NCBI RefSeq assembly: GCF_032461945.1 | Contig: NZ_JAWCUD010000007.1 | Coordinates: forward strand, 248,001-312,000 | Source of the DNA: Paenibacillus_E violae | GTDB taxonomy: Bacteria > Bacillota > Bacilli > Paenibacillales > NBRC-103111 | Length of the DNA stretch: 64,000 nt | Reading direction: 5' to 3' | Translations under genes and position numbers: made by a program | Notes under the pieces: model-generated | Told to the model about the DNA's origin: nothing | Seen by the model: the letters and a program-made list of their open reading frames with translations, nothing else | Database searches by the model: none | Shown here: positions 1 to 9,581 of the stretch, in pieces | How positions within the stretch are numbered: position 1 is the stretch's first letter | Layout of the letters: each line of letters begins with the position of its first letter

Positions 1-73
1 AAAACCTGAACATCTCGGCTTCTGTTAACTGGAGGCAGGTCTTGACATATTCAGTCGCTAACCTTTGTGCCAT
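1..73 (-). CDS. N-terminal fragment of an unrecognised protein, cut by the window edge
   Basis: Only the first 24 codons are visible, beginning at an ATG (71-73) with a CGAGGGA ribosome site a few bases upstream. The start reads MAQRLATEYVKTC and stays open to the window edge. A -10-like TATAAT lies upstream on the same strand at about 126-131, without a clear -35. I do not recognise the product; in Bacillus hemA follows engB, but this start does not look like HemA. Confidence 0.5.
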   Translation of the reverse strand, partial: MAQRLATEYVKTCLQLTEAEMFRF

Positions 74-300
74 AAAAATCCCTCGATTCTTTGTTTTCAA
101 GCAATGAACAATTACCTTGTTTATTATTATACTACAAGCGGCATTAATATTCCTGCGTGCATTTCATGATAATCCGCCAAATATTCTGAAAAAACCAAGG
201 AAATACGGAATGCCAGTAAATTTTCCCTAGAAAACCTCACTTTCCTGTGTACTTCTTCTTGATTTCCTCTCTCTTTTGGCATCTTGCTCAACTATACGCA

Positions 301-327
301 AAAACCGCCCTTAGAATCAGGACGGTT
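301..327 (-). terminator. Intrinsic terminator of the lon-engB operon
   Basis: On the minus strand an AACCGTCC arm pairs with GGGCGGTT and is followed by TTTTT. The engB stop codon lies in the loop, so the terminator overlaps the gene end. Confidence 0.75.
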
Positions 328-985
328 CTCGCTGGCTTGCTTCTTCGTTTGTTTCAATCGTTCCAGCCGAGGCTTCAGCTGCTTCTGCTTCCGGCTCTCC
401 ATAAGCAATAGCTTGCTCCAGGATCCCCCACAGCTCGTCCTTCCCGAGCGTGAGCTCTGAAGAGAACATCAGCGGCTGAACGCCTTTATCCATTCCCAAT
501 GTTTCTCTCACGATTTTGAGATGTTTGGCCCATTGGCTTTTGGGAATCTTATCTGCCTTCGTTGCAACCACGAGAACAGGCACATCGTTATGTCTTAACC
601 ATTCATACATCGCTTGATCATCCTTGGACGGCGGATGTCTTAAATCTACCAACTGCATAACAAGTCGCAACGTTTCACGGTTCAATAAATAATTCTCAAT
701 GAACTTTCCCCATTGCTCTCTTTTTGTTTTGGATACTTTCGCGTAGCCGTAACCCGGAAGATCAACAAAATATAAGTCCTGATTCACTTTATAATAGTTC
801 AGTGTTTGGGTTTTGCCCGGTTGGGAGCTGGTCCTGGCCAAGTTCTTGCGGGAGATCAAGCAGTTAATGAGCGAGGATTTCCCGACATTAGAACGCCCTG
901 CCAGAGCAATCTCCGGCAAGGCATCCTCTGGATATTGGCTAGGTCCAACCGCACTGATAACAAACTCAGCTTGATTGACTTTCAA
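317..985 (-). CDS. engB: Ribosome biogenesis GTP-binding protein YsxC/EngB
   Basis: TrmE-Era-EngA-EngB-Septin family GTPase needed for assembly of the 50S ribosomal subunit. The G1 loop GRSNVGKSS is at residues 30-38, the PGKTQT switch region near 57-62, G3 DLPGYG at 75-80 and G4 TKAD at 142-145. The start is TTG; it gives MKV, the same beginning as Bacillus YsxC, though the ribosome site before it is weak. The last 25 or so residues form an acidic, low-complexity tail (Glu/Ala/Ser rich) beyond the usual family end. It lies 23 bp after lon in the same operon, as in Bacillus subtilis. Confidence 0.96.
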   Translation of the reverse strand: MKVNQAEFVISAVGPSQYPEDALPEIALAGRSNVGKSSLINCLISRKNLARTSSQPGKTQTLNYYKVNQDLYFVDLPGYGYAKVSKTKREQWGKFIENYLLNRETLRLVMQLVDLRHPPSKDDQAMYEWLRHNDVPVLVVATKADKIPKSQWAKHLKIVRETLGMDKGVQPLMFSSELTLGKDELWGILEQAIAYGEPEAEAAEASAGTIETNEEASQREPS

Positions 986-1008
986 GAATGTTCAACTACT
1001 TTCTATGG

Positions 1009-3354
1009 TTATCCGACGTGAGCTGGCGGTCTATTCTTCACAAGTGCATGTTCGAGCACTTGATCCATATGGCTGACCGGTATAAAGGTCATCTCATCGC
1101 GGACACTTTCTGGAATTTCGACGATATCTTTCTCATTATCCTGAGGCAGCAGAATGGTACGAATACCAGCACGATGCGCAGCAAGTGCCTTTTCTTTCAG
1201 TCCTCCGATTGGCAGTACGCGGCCGCGAAGTGTAATTTCGCCTGTCATCGCCACTGAGCGGGAAACCGGGATATTCGTCAAAGCCGAGATCAAGGCGGTT
1301 GCCATCGTTATCCCCGCGGAAGGGCCATCTTTGGGTATCGCACCCTCCGGGATGTGGATATGGATGTCATTCTTCTCGTGGAAGTCAGGAGCAATCCCAA
1401 GCACATCAGCGCGTGTTCGCGTATAGCTGAACGCCGCTTGTGCGGACTCCTTCATGACATCTCCGAGCTTACCTGTCAGCGTCAGCTTGCCTGTACCCTG
1501 CATCACGGTCACTTCAATGACCAGCGTATCTCCACCGACTTCCGTCCATGCAAGCCCTGTGACCGCTCCGATCTGATCCTTCTCTTCCGCTACATTGTAC
1601 CGGAACTTAACAGGACCCAAGTAGTCCTTCAGGTTCTCTTCCGTTACATGCACCGGTGTGGATGGGTCGGACACGATTTTCTTGGCTGCCTTACGGTTCA
1701 TCCCGGCAACTTGCTGCTCTAAATTACGAACGCCGGCCTCTCGTGTGTAATCACGGACGATTTTCATCAACGCTGCGTCATCAACGACAAGTTGATCTTC
1801 CTCTAATCCATGATCTCGCTTTTGCTTCGGCAGCAAATATTTCTTGGCTATCTGCATTTTCTCAATTTCCGTATAGCCTGGGATGTACAGAACCTCCATC
1901 CGATCTAATAAAGGACGCGGAATATTGTGAACGGCATTAGCGGTTGTGACGAACATGACGTTGGACAAGTCGAACGGAACTTCAATAAAATGATCACTAA
2001 AAGTGCTGTTTTGCTCGGGATCCAGGACTTCCAGCAGCGCCGATGCAGGATCACCGCGGAAATCCATGGCCATTTTATCGATTTCGTCTAATAAGAAAAC
2101 GGGATTATTGGCTCCGGCATTTTTCATCCCTTGAATGATCCTGCCGGGCATAGCTCCAACATACGTGCGGCGATGGCCGCGGATCTCAGCTTCATCCCTG
2201 ACACCGCCGAGCGAGATGCGTATAAACTGTCTGCCCATTGATCTTGCGATAGAGCGGGCGATGGACGTTTTACCGACCCCTGGCGGACCGACCAGACAAA
2301 GAATAGGACCTTTCAGCTTCTTGACTAGCTTCTGCACAGCTAAGTACTCCAGCACGCGTTCTTTCGGTTTCTCAAGTCCGAAATGATCCTCATTGAGAAT
2401 GTCTTCGGCGGTGCTCAAATCAAGATCATCTACAGTCGATTTGGACCAAGGCAGTCCGAGCAGCCAATCAATGTAGTTGCGAATGACGCCACCCTCTGCA
2501 GAGGTTGCCGGCATTTTCTCCAGACGGTCGATTTCTTTCTCAACCTTCTCGCGCACCTTGTCAGGCAGCTCAGCTTCCGCCAATTGGCTCCGCAGCTCAT
2601 CAACTTCGCCTGCGCGGCCTTCCTTATCGCCAAGTTCCTTCTGGATCGCTTTCATCTGCTCGCGAAGGTAATATTCCTTCTGCGTTTTTTCCATTTGCTT
2701 TTTGACGCGTTGACTGATTTTGCGCTCCAGTTCAAGCACTTCTCGCTCATTATTGAGAATATTCAGCATTTTCTCAAGCCGCTCGCGCACATCCACGGTC
2801 TCCAGAATGTCTTGCTTATCCTTGATTTTGAGCGACAAATGACTGCAGATGACATCAGCTAAACGGCCTGGCTCATCGATATCAGATACAGCTGCGAGCG
2901 TCTCTGGCGTCACCTTTTTGGATAAATTGATATAATGCTCGAATTGATTCAGGACGGTACGCATCAGCGCATCAATCTCTGGATCCGTTATTTCTTGCTC
3001 AGGCAGCTCTCTGGCTGTCACTTCGTAGTATTCATCATTCACGAGGTACTCTACAATCTCAGCACGCAACACGCCTTCTACTAAGACACGAATCGTTCCA
3101 TTCGGCAGTTTCAGCATTTGCCGCACCTTAGCAATTGTCCCGATGCGATAAATATCTTCTTTGGAAGGCTCTTCAATGTTGATCTCAGATTGAGAGCAGA
3201 GGAGTATCATGCTGTCATCCACCATTGCCCGCTCTAATGCTTTAACCGACTTTTCCCGCCCTACATCCAGATGTAGAACCATGCTCGGATAAACCAGCAG
3301 TCCCCTTAGAGGCAATAGCGGCAATCTGCGCACCTTGATTTTTCCGGGTCCCAT
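1009..3354 (-). CDS. lon: ATP-dependent Lon protease (LonA)
   Basis: Cytosolic AAA+ serine protease that degrades misfolded and regulatory proteins. Domains in order: N-terminal PUA-like substrate domain (about 5-190), coiled-coil linker (about 200-295), AAA+ module with Walker A GPPGVGKTS near 356-364, and the C-terminal protease domain with catalytic Ser679 in PKDGPSAG and Lys720 in GGLKEK. I chose the ATG at 3352-3354 because GGAGG lies 8 nt upstream. A TTG 14 codons earlier is in frame but would place that ribosome site inside the gene. Length 781 aa is normal for LonA. It sits between lonB and engB, the Bacillus order. Confidence 0.97.
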   Translation of the reverse strand: MGPGKIKVRRLPLLPLRGLLVYPSMVLHLDVGREKSVKALERAMVDDSMILLCSQSEINIEEPSKEDIYRIGTIAKVRQMLKLPNGTIRVLVEGVLRAEIVEYLVNDEYYEVTARELPEQEITDPEIDALMRTVLNQFEHYINLSKKVTPETLAAVSDIDEPGRLADVICSHLSLKIKDKQDILETVDVRERLEKMLNILNNEREVLELERKISQRVKKQMEKTQKEYYLREQMKAIQKELGDKEGRAGEVDELRSQLAEAELPDKVREKVEKEIDRLEKMPATSAEGGVIRNYIDWLLGLPWSKSTVDDLDLSTAEDILNEDHFGLEKPKERVLEYLAVQKLVKKLKGPILCLVGPPGVGKTSIARSIARSMGRQFIRISLGGVRDEAEIRGHRRTYVGAMPGRIIQGMKNAGANNPVFLLDEIDKMAMDFRGDPASALLEVLDPEQNSTFSDHFIEVPFDLSNVMFVTTANAVHNIPRPLLDRMEVLYIPGYTEIEKMQIAKKYLLPKQKRDHGLEEDQLVVDDAALMKIVRDYTREAGVRNLEQQVAGMNRKAAKKIVSDPSTPVHVTEENLKDYLGPVKFRYNVAEEKDQIGAVTGLAWTEVGGDTLVIEVTVMQGTGKLTLTGKLGDVMKESAQAAFSYTRTRADVLGIAPDFHEKNDIHIHIPEGAIPKDGPSAGITMATALISALTNIPVSRSVAMTGEITLRGRVLPIGGLKEKALAAHRAGIRTILLPQDNEKDIVEIPESVRDEMTFIPVSHMDQVLEHALVKNRPPAHVG

Positions 3355-3502
3355 CCTCTGCACCTCCATATATAGGGAGCTCTGAGCCCTGCTCAAAGTC
3401 TCTCATTATTGTATTCATCCGTTGCCCTTTACATTTTATCAAAACTGCACAGAAAACACCAATTAGTACCTAACGCGGCATGTAAGGTAATCGCAGCTGA
3501 AT

Positions 3503-5221
3503 TTAGGAATCAATCGTATGCTGTGAATTCGCATGCAGAATCGGCAAAGTCGATGAAGCAATTGTTCTTTCTGCGGCAACAGGCATAGGAATGACATTGT
3601 CATGAAGCTCAATTCCCAGCGCAGCACTCAAAACTTCCTCAATGGATTCCGCAGCAATGACCTCTACGCCTGGCAAATCGGCAAACATCTCCTGCCAATT
3701 TTCCTTCGGGATGATGACTTTGGTTGCTCCAGCTTGGAATGCTGCCTCCACTTTCGCGACTACGCCGCCTACCGGTTTGACTTTCCCATGTATGCTCATT
3801 TCACCCGTCATGGCCAGTTTGTTATCGACTGGAATCCTGTGTATCGCAGATGCGATAGCTGTTGCCATTGAAATACCGGCAGAAGGCCCGTCAATCGGCA
3901 CACCACCGGGAAAATTAATATGCAGATCATAATCGGAGGTGTTAAATCCGAGTTTGCGAAGGACTGTCAGCACGTTTTCTACTGAGCCGCGAGCCATGCT
4001 TTTTCGGCGAATCGTCCTTGATCCTCCTCCCATTTCTTCTTCATCCACCACACCTGTGATGTTGAATTTCCCTGTACCTGCGACAGCGATCGGAATAGCT
4101 GATACTTCAATCTCAAGCAAGGTACCTAAATTAGGACCATAAACAGCTAACCCGTTAACAAATCCAACTTGCGGTTGAGCAGGTATTTTGCGTTCAGGTC
4201 TGGGAGGAATTTGTGATGAATTTACAACCCATTCTATGTCGGAAGCCGTAATTTCATCTCTTTTATCCGACAAAGCAATACCGGCTGCAAGTTGAATAAC
4301 GTTCACAGCTTCCCTACCGTTCGTTGCATACTTCATGACAACCCCGACGGCAGCTTCACATTTCTTAAAGCCGATCTTATCCAAAGCTTTGCGTGCAATC
4401 TCTCCGACTTCTTCCGGTAAAAGAGGGCGGAAAAAAATTTCCAGACACCGTGACCGAATAGCCGGTGGAATTTCGCTTGGCGTACGGGTCGTAGCCCCCA
4501 CTAAACGGAAATCCGCAGGAAGGCCATTTTGAAATATATCATGGATATAACCTGGAATATTCGTATCTTCCGAGCTGTAATACGCGCTCTCAAGAAATAC
4601 TTTACGGTCTTCCAGCACCTTTAATAATTTGTTCATTTGCGTTGGGTGCAATTCACCGATTTCATCGATGAACAGAATGCCCCCATGCGCCTTGGTCACA
4701 GCGCCTGGCTTTGGCTGCGGAATTCCCGCAACGCCCATTGCACCTGCACCTTGATAAATGGGATCGTGAACAGAACCGATTAAGGGATCGGCGATCCCTC
4801 TCTCATCGAAGCGAGCTGTTGTCGCATCAATCTCCGTGAACTTAGAATCCGCGCGGAATGGAGATTCTTGATTTTTCTTCGCTTCCTCCAAAACGACGCG
4901 GGCAGCAGCGGTTTTACCAACACCCGGAGGGCCATAAATGAGAACATGCTGTGGGTTAGCACCGCACAGAGCAGCTTTCAAAGCCTTCAAGCCTTCCACT
5001 TGGCCAACAATATCCTGCATGGAGGAAGGTCTCGTTTTCTCCGATAACGGCTTTGTCAGTGAAATGGATCTAAGCTTTCTGAGCTTCTCCAATTCTTTTC
5101 TGGATTCTCTATCGACAGCAGTACGATTCGTCTGTTGGTTACGCAGTAAATTCCAGAAATACAGCCCGATAACAACCGCAAAAAACACTTGAATTACCAT
5201 TAAAATAATACTTAGACTCAT
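3503..5221 (-). CDS. lonB: ATP-dependent protease LonB, membrane-anchored
   Basis: Second Lon-type protease. A hydrophobic segment at residues 4-24 probably anchors it in the membrane; Walker A GPPGVGKT is at 97-104, the Walker B-like ILFIDEIGEL motif follows, and the C-terminal protease domain has Ser447 (DGPSAG) and Lys490 (GVVAKVEAA). It lacks the LonA N-terminal domain, as LonB does. Start chosen at ATG 5219-5221, behind a perfect AAGGAGGT; an ATG 35 codons upstream has no such site. In Bacillus lonB is made in the forespore under SigF; I see no clear SigF promoter here. Confidence 0.94.
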   Translation of the reverse strand: MSLSIILMVIQVFFAVVIGLYFWNLLRNQQTNRTAVDRESRKELEKLRKLRSISLTKPLSEKTRPSSMQDIVGQVEGLKALKAALCGANPQHVLIYGPPGVGKTAAARVVLEEAKKNQESPFRADSKFTEIDATTARFDERGIADPLIGSVHDPIYQGAGAMGVAGIPQPKPGAVTKAHGGILFIDEIGELHPTQMNKLLKVLEDRKVFLESAYYSSEDTNIPGYIHDIFQNGLPADFRLVGATTRTPSEIPPAIRSRCLEIFFRPLLPEEVGEIARKALDKIGFKKCEAAVGVVMKYATNGREAVNVIQLAAGIALSDKRDEITASDIEWVVNSSQIPPRPERKIPAQPQVGFVNGLAVYGPNLGTLLEIEVSAIPIAVAGTGKFNITGVVDEEEMGGGSRTIRRKSMARGSVENVLTVLRKLGFNTSDYDLHINFPGGVPIDGPSAGISMATAIASAIHRIPVDNKLAMTGEMSIHGKVKPVGGVVAKVEAAFQAGATKVIIPKENWQEMFADLPGVEVIAAESIEEVLSAALGIELHDNVIPMPVAAERTIASSTLPILHANSQHTIDS

Positions 5222-5411
5222 TTGTTTTACCTCCTTAGAGTTTTGCCTAATGCAAAATAGCATCCATAAGTTCGCCTTTGCTTTTGCTTTAGCAAAACGT
5301 TCGTAAACCTTAGCGATAACTTCCATTATTCCCGTGTAAAAGAAGGTTAATCCAATCCATGCAAACTTTTGAATGACGTATGTAAGCTCCCTTTATGAAG
5401 AAGGATAAGAG

Positions 5412-6134
5412 ATGACCTTTCATGCAAAAGGATGTGGCATTTTGAAGCGCTTATTGACGATCGTCCTACTTTTTCTTTTCCTCCTCGCAGCAGCAGGCTC
5501 TGATGCTTATGCTTTTGCAGGAAATCCTCTGCTCCCTTATGCCGATATCATTATTGATGTAGGCCATGGCGGCGTTGATTCCGGAGCTAGATACGGCAAA
5601 TACCAAGAAAAAGATATGAATTTAGCAATCTCTAAAAAGACGTACAAACTACTTCAGAAAAAAGGCTACCGTGTCATTATCAACCGAACCGATGATTATG
5701 CCTTGAGCCAAGATAATAAATGGTCCTTTGGAGGAAGACACCGCAAAGATTTAGCACAACGATCCGGAATAGCCAACACGATTAAGCCTAAAATGATGCT
5801 CAGCATGCATATTAACTGGTCGGGTAAACCAGATCGACGAGGGCCTCTTGTTTTTCACCAAAATCGATCCGAAAGTATCCTGTTTGCCAATCTGCTGCAA
5901 AACTCACTTAATCGTGTGTACGGCTCAAAGGAATTGCCTATTCTCGGAAAAAAATATTATGTGCTCCGAAATACCAAATATCCGGCTGTGATCGTGGAGT
6001 TCGGCTTTATTTCGAATAAATCCGACCGTAAGTTGCTGAGCAGCTCTCACCATCAAGCCAAACTCTCAGATGCCGTTGCCCGGGCTGTAGATGAATACTT
6101 TGGGATGGTTAATAATTCTACTATCTCGCGTTAA
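5412..6134 (+). CDS. N-acetylmuramoyl-L-alanine amidase, Amidase_3 family (CwlD-like)
   Basis: Zn-dependent amidase that cleaves the bond between muramic acid and the peptide stem of peptidoglycan. A basic start plus hydrophobic stretch (about 11-35) is a signal peptide or anchor. The family motif DVGHGGVDSGA gives zinc ligand His52, QEKD gives Glu66, SMHINWS gives His133, and VEFGFISN holds catalytic Glu196. Length and single-domain build fit CwlD, which makes muramic-delta-lactam in spore cortex, but CwlD cannot be told from other short Amidase_3 enzymes by eye. A TTG at codon 11 (LKRLL, preceded by AAAGGATG) is a credible alternative start. The 3' end overlaps the convergent next gene by 14 bp. 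Confidence 0.88.
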   Translation: MTFHAKGCGILKRLLTIVLLFLFLLAAAGSDAYAFAGNPLLPYADIIIDVGHGGVDSGARYGKYQEKDMNLAISKKTYKLLQKKGYRVIINRTDDYALSQDNKWSFGGRHRKDLAQRSGIANTIKPKMMLSMHINWSGKPDRRGPLVFHQNRSESILFANLLQNSLNRVYGSKELPILGKKYYVLRNTKYPAVIVEFGFISNKSDRKLLSSSHHQAKLSDAVARAVDEYFGMVNNSTISR

Positions 6135-6939
6135 GATTCACCGTTTGCGAAAGAGGAACGAAGGTTGCTTCCTTTTGAATAGTTGGAATAGCCTCTTTGA
6201 TGACTTGAGCTGTTTTCTTGCCTGGAGGGCCTACATGCCCAATTGCAATAACCAGCTCTCTGTCTTTCACAAATTTCTTGAACTTTACCATCTGCTTGCT
6301 AATGTGGCTGTAGGTATAGAGGTCGTCAAAAAACAGCTGATTTTCCGAAAATGGAACGCCCTTCTGGCCCGCCAATTTCCCTATCAAGCTATGCGGTGTC
6401 GTGCGGCTGTCCAGTAAAATGAGATTTTTCTCTTTGCAGATATCAACAAGAATATTCATGACTCTTTCATCGGCTGTCGCTTTAGAGCCCATATGATTAT
6501 TGATCCCTATCGCATAAGGGACATCCTCTATTGCCGCTACGATCCGCTTATGAATCTCATCGTTGGATAAGTCCGTTGTAATGGCTCCCGGACCAAGCCA
6601 ACTCTTCTTACCTCGCACCGGCTCCATAGGCAGGTGCAGGATGACCTCATGGCCTTTGTCATGTGCTAATTGAGCGTCTTGCTTGGTAGAGGGCAGAAAA
6701 GGCATCACAGCTACTGTAAAAGGGATGGGCAAATTCAACATTTCGGTTGTGCCTTCCATATTGTTGCCAAAGTCATCAATGACAATGGCCACCTTTTTCG
6801 TCTTTGATTCAGCAACAGGCTGATTTGGGTTCAGGCTATCAGCAGCGCCGGAATGTACGGGCAGCAGGAACAGCGAAATCCCCATCGTAACTGCCAAGGA
6901 AATTCGACGTGTTGCAGCGTTCTTTTTTAACAAAATCAT
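6121..6939 (-). CDS. Divergent polysaccharide deacetylase family protein (YibQ-like)
   Basis: A signal peptide (residues about 8-33, ending SGAAD) is followed by a domain with KKVAIVIDDFGNN near residue 50, HLPMEP, and GINNHMGSKATAD. These are the metal-site motifs of the divergent polysaccharide deacetylase group (DUF610/YibQ), thought to act on extracellular sugar polymers; the true substrate is unknown. Two in-frame ATGs occur: AAGGAG stands 7 nt before the second (6937-6939), only 1 nt before the first, so the second is chosen. Convergent with the amidase gene, with a 14-bp 3' overlap; both probably act at the cell wall. Confidence 0.85.
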   Translation of the reverse strand: MILLKKNAATRRISLAVTMGISLFLLPVHSGAADSLNPNQPVAESKTKKVAIVIDDFGNNMEGTTEMLNLPIPFTVAVMPFLPSTKQDAQLAHDKGHEVILHLPMEPVRGKKSWLGPGAITTDLSNDEIHKRIVAAIEDVPYAIGINNHMGSKATADERVMNILVDICKEKNLILLDSRTTPHSLIGKLAGQKGVPFSENQLFFDDLYTYSHISKQMVKFKKFVKDRELVIAIGHVGPPGKKTAQVIKEAIPTIQKEATFVPLSQTVNLNAR

Positions 6940-7045
6940 GGTCATTCTCCTTCATCCATAGTAAAACTTACGCGAATTGAGCAAGCTTTCCAGTTCTCTC
7001 ATTATGCTTCTCTTGAGCCCCAAATATGCGTGCGCTGAATAACAA

Positions 7046-7086
7046 AAAGCCGTTAAGATCCCCTAGCAAGGGTTCTTAACGGCTTT
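7046..7086 (-). terminator. Intrinsic terminator after ispG
   Basis: A 17-bp stem with one mismatch (AAAGCCGTTAAG arms) and a short loop is followed on the minus strand by a T run. It is nearly symmetrical and could also act on the plus strand. Confidence 0.85.
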
Positions 7087-7104
7087 ACTTATGTTAAATA
7101 AAAA

Positions 7105-8202
7105 TTAGTGCTTACGACCAGGAATGACGCCTGTTTCTTCATAGGCTTTGACGATGATATCAATTTCTTTCTTCAACTCATCGAGCAGTTCGGCTTCCGG
7201 CACCTTACGGATCATTTCTCCATAGCGGAACAGCATGCCTTCACCACGAGCGCCTGCAATCCCGATGTCCGCCTCACGAGCCTCTCCAGGACCGTTTACG
7301 GCACAGCCTAAGACGGATACTTTAATTGGCACCTTAATCTTGGCAATATAGTCCTCCACCTCGTTAGCAATCGAGAACAAGTCAATGTCAAGACGTCCGC
7401 AAGTCGGGCAGGATACCAGCGTTGCTGCGTTCGTAATTAACCCGAACGTTTTGAGAAGCTCACGCGCCACCTTAATCTCTTCAACCGGATCCGCGCTAAG
7501 CGAAATACGCAGCGTGTTCCCGATGCCCATGTTGAGAAGCGTTCCAATACCCGCGGCGCTTTTCACTGCGCCCGTAAAGAGCGTTCCCGCTTCCGTAATA
7601 CCAAGATGGAGAGGGTAGTTAAAAGCTTTCGCAGCTAGTGAATAAGCGGCAATCGCCATCGGTACATCCGAAGCTTTGAGGGAGACGATAATATCATGAA
7701 AATCTAATTCTTCTAGAATGTTGATATGAAATAAGGCACTTTCCACCATAGCTTCCGGCGTTGGATAACCATACTTCTCCAGAAGATGGTTCTCCAGCGA
7801 ACCTGCATTTACACCGATTCGGATTGGAATCCCGCGCTCTTTACAAGCCTTAACCACGGCCTCAACCTTCTCGCGGCGACCGATATTGCCCGGGTTAATC
7901 CGCACTTTATCGATCCCGTTCTCAATCGCAGCAAGCGCTAGACGATGGTCGAAATGGATATCGGAAACTAGCGGAATATGGATCTGTTTCTTAATTTCTT
8001 TAATCGCTTCAGCGGCTTCCTTATTGTTCACGGTTACGCGAACCAATTGGCAGCCTGCTTCTTCCAGACGAAGAATTTCAGCAACAGTGGCTTTTACATC
8101 CGCTGTTTTCGTCGTACACATGCTTTGCATGATGACTTCATTGCTGCCGCCGATGGTCAAATCGCCTACTCGCACGGGCCGCGTATCTTTTCTATGGAAC
8201 AT
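7105..8202 (-). CDS. ispG: (E)-4-hydroxy-3-methylbut-2-enyl-diphosphate synthase (IspG/GcpE)
   Basis: Penultimate enzyme of the MEP isoprenoid pathway; it reduces methylerythritol cyclodiphosphate to HMBPP using a 4Fe-4S cluster. Cluster ligands are visible: Cys265 and Cys268 (SCPTCGR) and Cys300 (LGCAVNGPGEA). The N-terminal TIM-barrel motif TRPVRVGDLTIGG matches the family. The ATG at 8200-8202 is chosen because GGGGAGAG precedes it by 8 nt and the result aligns with Bacillus IspG; in-frame ATGs lie 6 and 10 codons upstream. It follows clpX on the same strand after about 98 bp, an insertion relative to the Bacillus clpX-lonB order. Confidence 0.96.
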   Translation of the reverse strand: MFHRKDTRPVRVGDLTIGGSNEVIMQSMCTTKTADVKATVAEILRLEEAGCQLVRVTVNNKEAAEAIKEIKKQIHIPLVSDIHFDHRLALAAIENGIDKVRINPGNIGRREKVEAVVKACKERGIPIRIGVNAGSLENHLLEKYGYPTPEAMVESALFHINILEELDFHDIIVSLKASDVPMAIAAYSLAAKAFNYPLHLGITEAGTLFTGAVKSAAGIGTLLNMGIGNTLRISLSADPVEEIKVARELLKTFGLITNAATLVSCPTCGRLDIDLFSIANEVEDYIAKIKVPIKVSVLGCAVNGPGEAREADIGIAGARGEGMLFRYGEMIRKVPEAELLDELKKEIDIIVKAYEETGVIPGRKH

Positions 8203-8300
8203 TATGGTTTCTCTCCCCATGACACCAAACATCCTCCGCTCCAATTTCCTGCATAAGGAAACCGGATTGGAGGCTGTGTGTTCGTTAATGAAATTATGGG

Positions 8301-9569
8301 TTACGCACTTTCTTCTTTTTTCTTGCCTGACGCTTGTGAACCGTCTTTCGTTGTCAGCACAGGCGTAAGCTTGTTCTGAACAGTCTCCTTAGAGACCACA
8401 CAAGAAGAGACATCGGTTCTTGAAGGGACTTCAAACATCACGTCAAGCATAATGCTTTCGATGATGGCTCTCAGACCGCGCGCTCCGGTATTCCGTTTAA
8501 TCGCTTCTTTCGCAATGGCGTCAAGCGCCTCTGCGTCGAATTCGAGTGAAACGTTATCCATTTCGAGCATCTTCTGGTATTGCTTCACGAGCGCATTTTT
8601 CGGCTCGGAAAGAATACGAACCAGTGCTGCTTCATCCAGCGGCTCTAGGGTAGAGATAACCGGCAGACGGCCTACGAATTCCGGAATCAATCCGAATCTG
8701 AGCAGGTCTTCTGGAAGTACCATGGACAGATACTCGCCTGGTTTCAAATCTACTTTAGCTCCGTCTGTGCTGAAGCCGATCACTTTTTTACCGATTCTGC
8801 GTTTGATAATTTGCTCTAGGCCATCGAAAGCTCCGCCGCAAATAAACAGAATGTTGGTTGTGTCGATTTGAATAAACTCTTGATGCGGGTGCTTGCGTCC
8901 GCCTTGAGGAGGAACCGATGCAACCGTACCCTCGAGAATTTTGAGCAAAGCTTGTTGAACGCCTTCACCAGAAACGTCTCTTGTAATAGACGGGTTCTCG
9001 GATTTGCGTGCTACTTTATCAATCTCGTCGATGTAGATAATGCCGCGTTCTGCTTTCTCCACATCGTAATCTGCAGCTTGAATCAGTTTGAGCAAAATGT
9101 TCTCAACATCTTCCCCTACATAACCCGCTTCCGTCAATGAAGTTGCATCCGCGATAGCGAAAGGAACATTCAAGATTTTGGCAAGCGTTTGAGCAAGAAG
9201 TGTTTTACCGCTTCCTGTTGGTCCTAGAAGAACGATGTTACTTTTTTGAAGCTCAACATCTTCCAGTTTGTTTTGTGAATTGATACGTTTGTAGTGATTA
9301 TAAACCGCTACCGCAAGTGATTTCTTCGCTTGTTCCTGGCCGATGACGTACTGGTCCAAAATGTTGCGGATTTCCTTCGGTTTCGGAACATCCTTCAGAT
9401 CCAGTTCTTCCTCGTGACCTAGTTCTTCTTCCACAATCTCCGTGCAAAGCTCTATACATTCATCACAAATGTAAACTCCCGGACCTGCAACAAGCTTGCG
9501 AACTTGGTCTTGGGATTTTCCACAAAAGGAACATTTGAGTTGGCCTTTTTCATCGTTAAATTTAAACAT
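8301..9569 (-). CDS. clpX: ATP-dependent Clp protease ATP-binding subunit ClpX
   Basis: AAA+ unfoldase that feeds substrates to ClpP. The N-terminal zinc-binding domain has Cys13, Cys16, Cys35 and Cys38; Walker A GPTGSGKT is at 115-122, Walker B YIDEIDK follows, and the ClpP-docking IGF loop is present as GKKVIGFS. Start ATG is preceded by AAAGGAGT. Length 422 aa is typical. It lies 12 bp downstream of clpP, so both partners are probably co-transcribed, unlike Bacillus subtilis where clpP is elsewhere. Confidence 0.97.
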   Translation of the reverse strand: MFKFNDEKGQLKCSFCGKSQDQVRKLVAGPGVYICDECIELCTEIVEEELGHEEELDLKDVPKPKEIRNILDQYVIGQEQAKKSLAVAVYNHYKRINSQNKLEDVELQKSNIVLLGPTGSGKTLLAQTLAKILNVPFAIADATSLTEAGYVGEDVENILLKLIQAADYDVEKAERGIIYIDEIDKVARKSENPSITRDVSGEGVQQALLKILEGTVASVPPQGGRKHPHQEFIQIDTTNILFICGGAFDGLEQIIKRRIGKKVIGFSTDGAKVDLKPGEYLSMVLPEDLLRFGLIPEFVGRLPVISTLEPLDEAALVRILSEPKNALVKQYQKMLEMDNVSLEFDAEALDAIAKEAIKRNTGARGLRAIIESIMLDVMFEVPSRTDVSSCVVSKETVQNKLTPVLTTKDGSQASGKKKEESA

Positions 9570-9581
9570 GGGATCACTCCT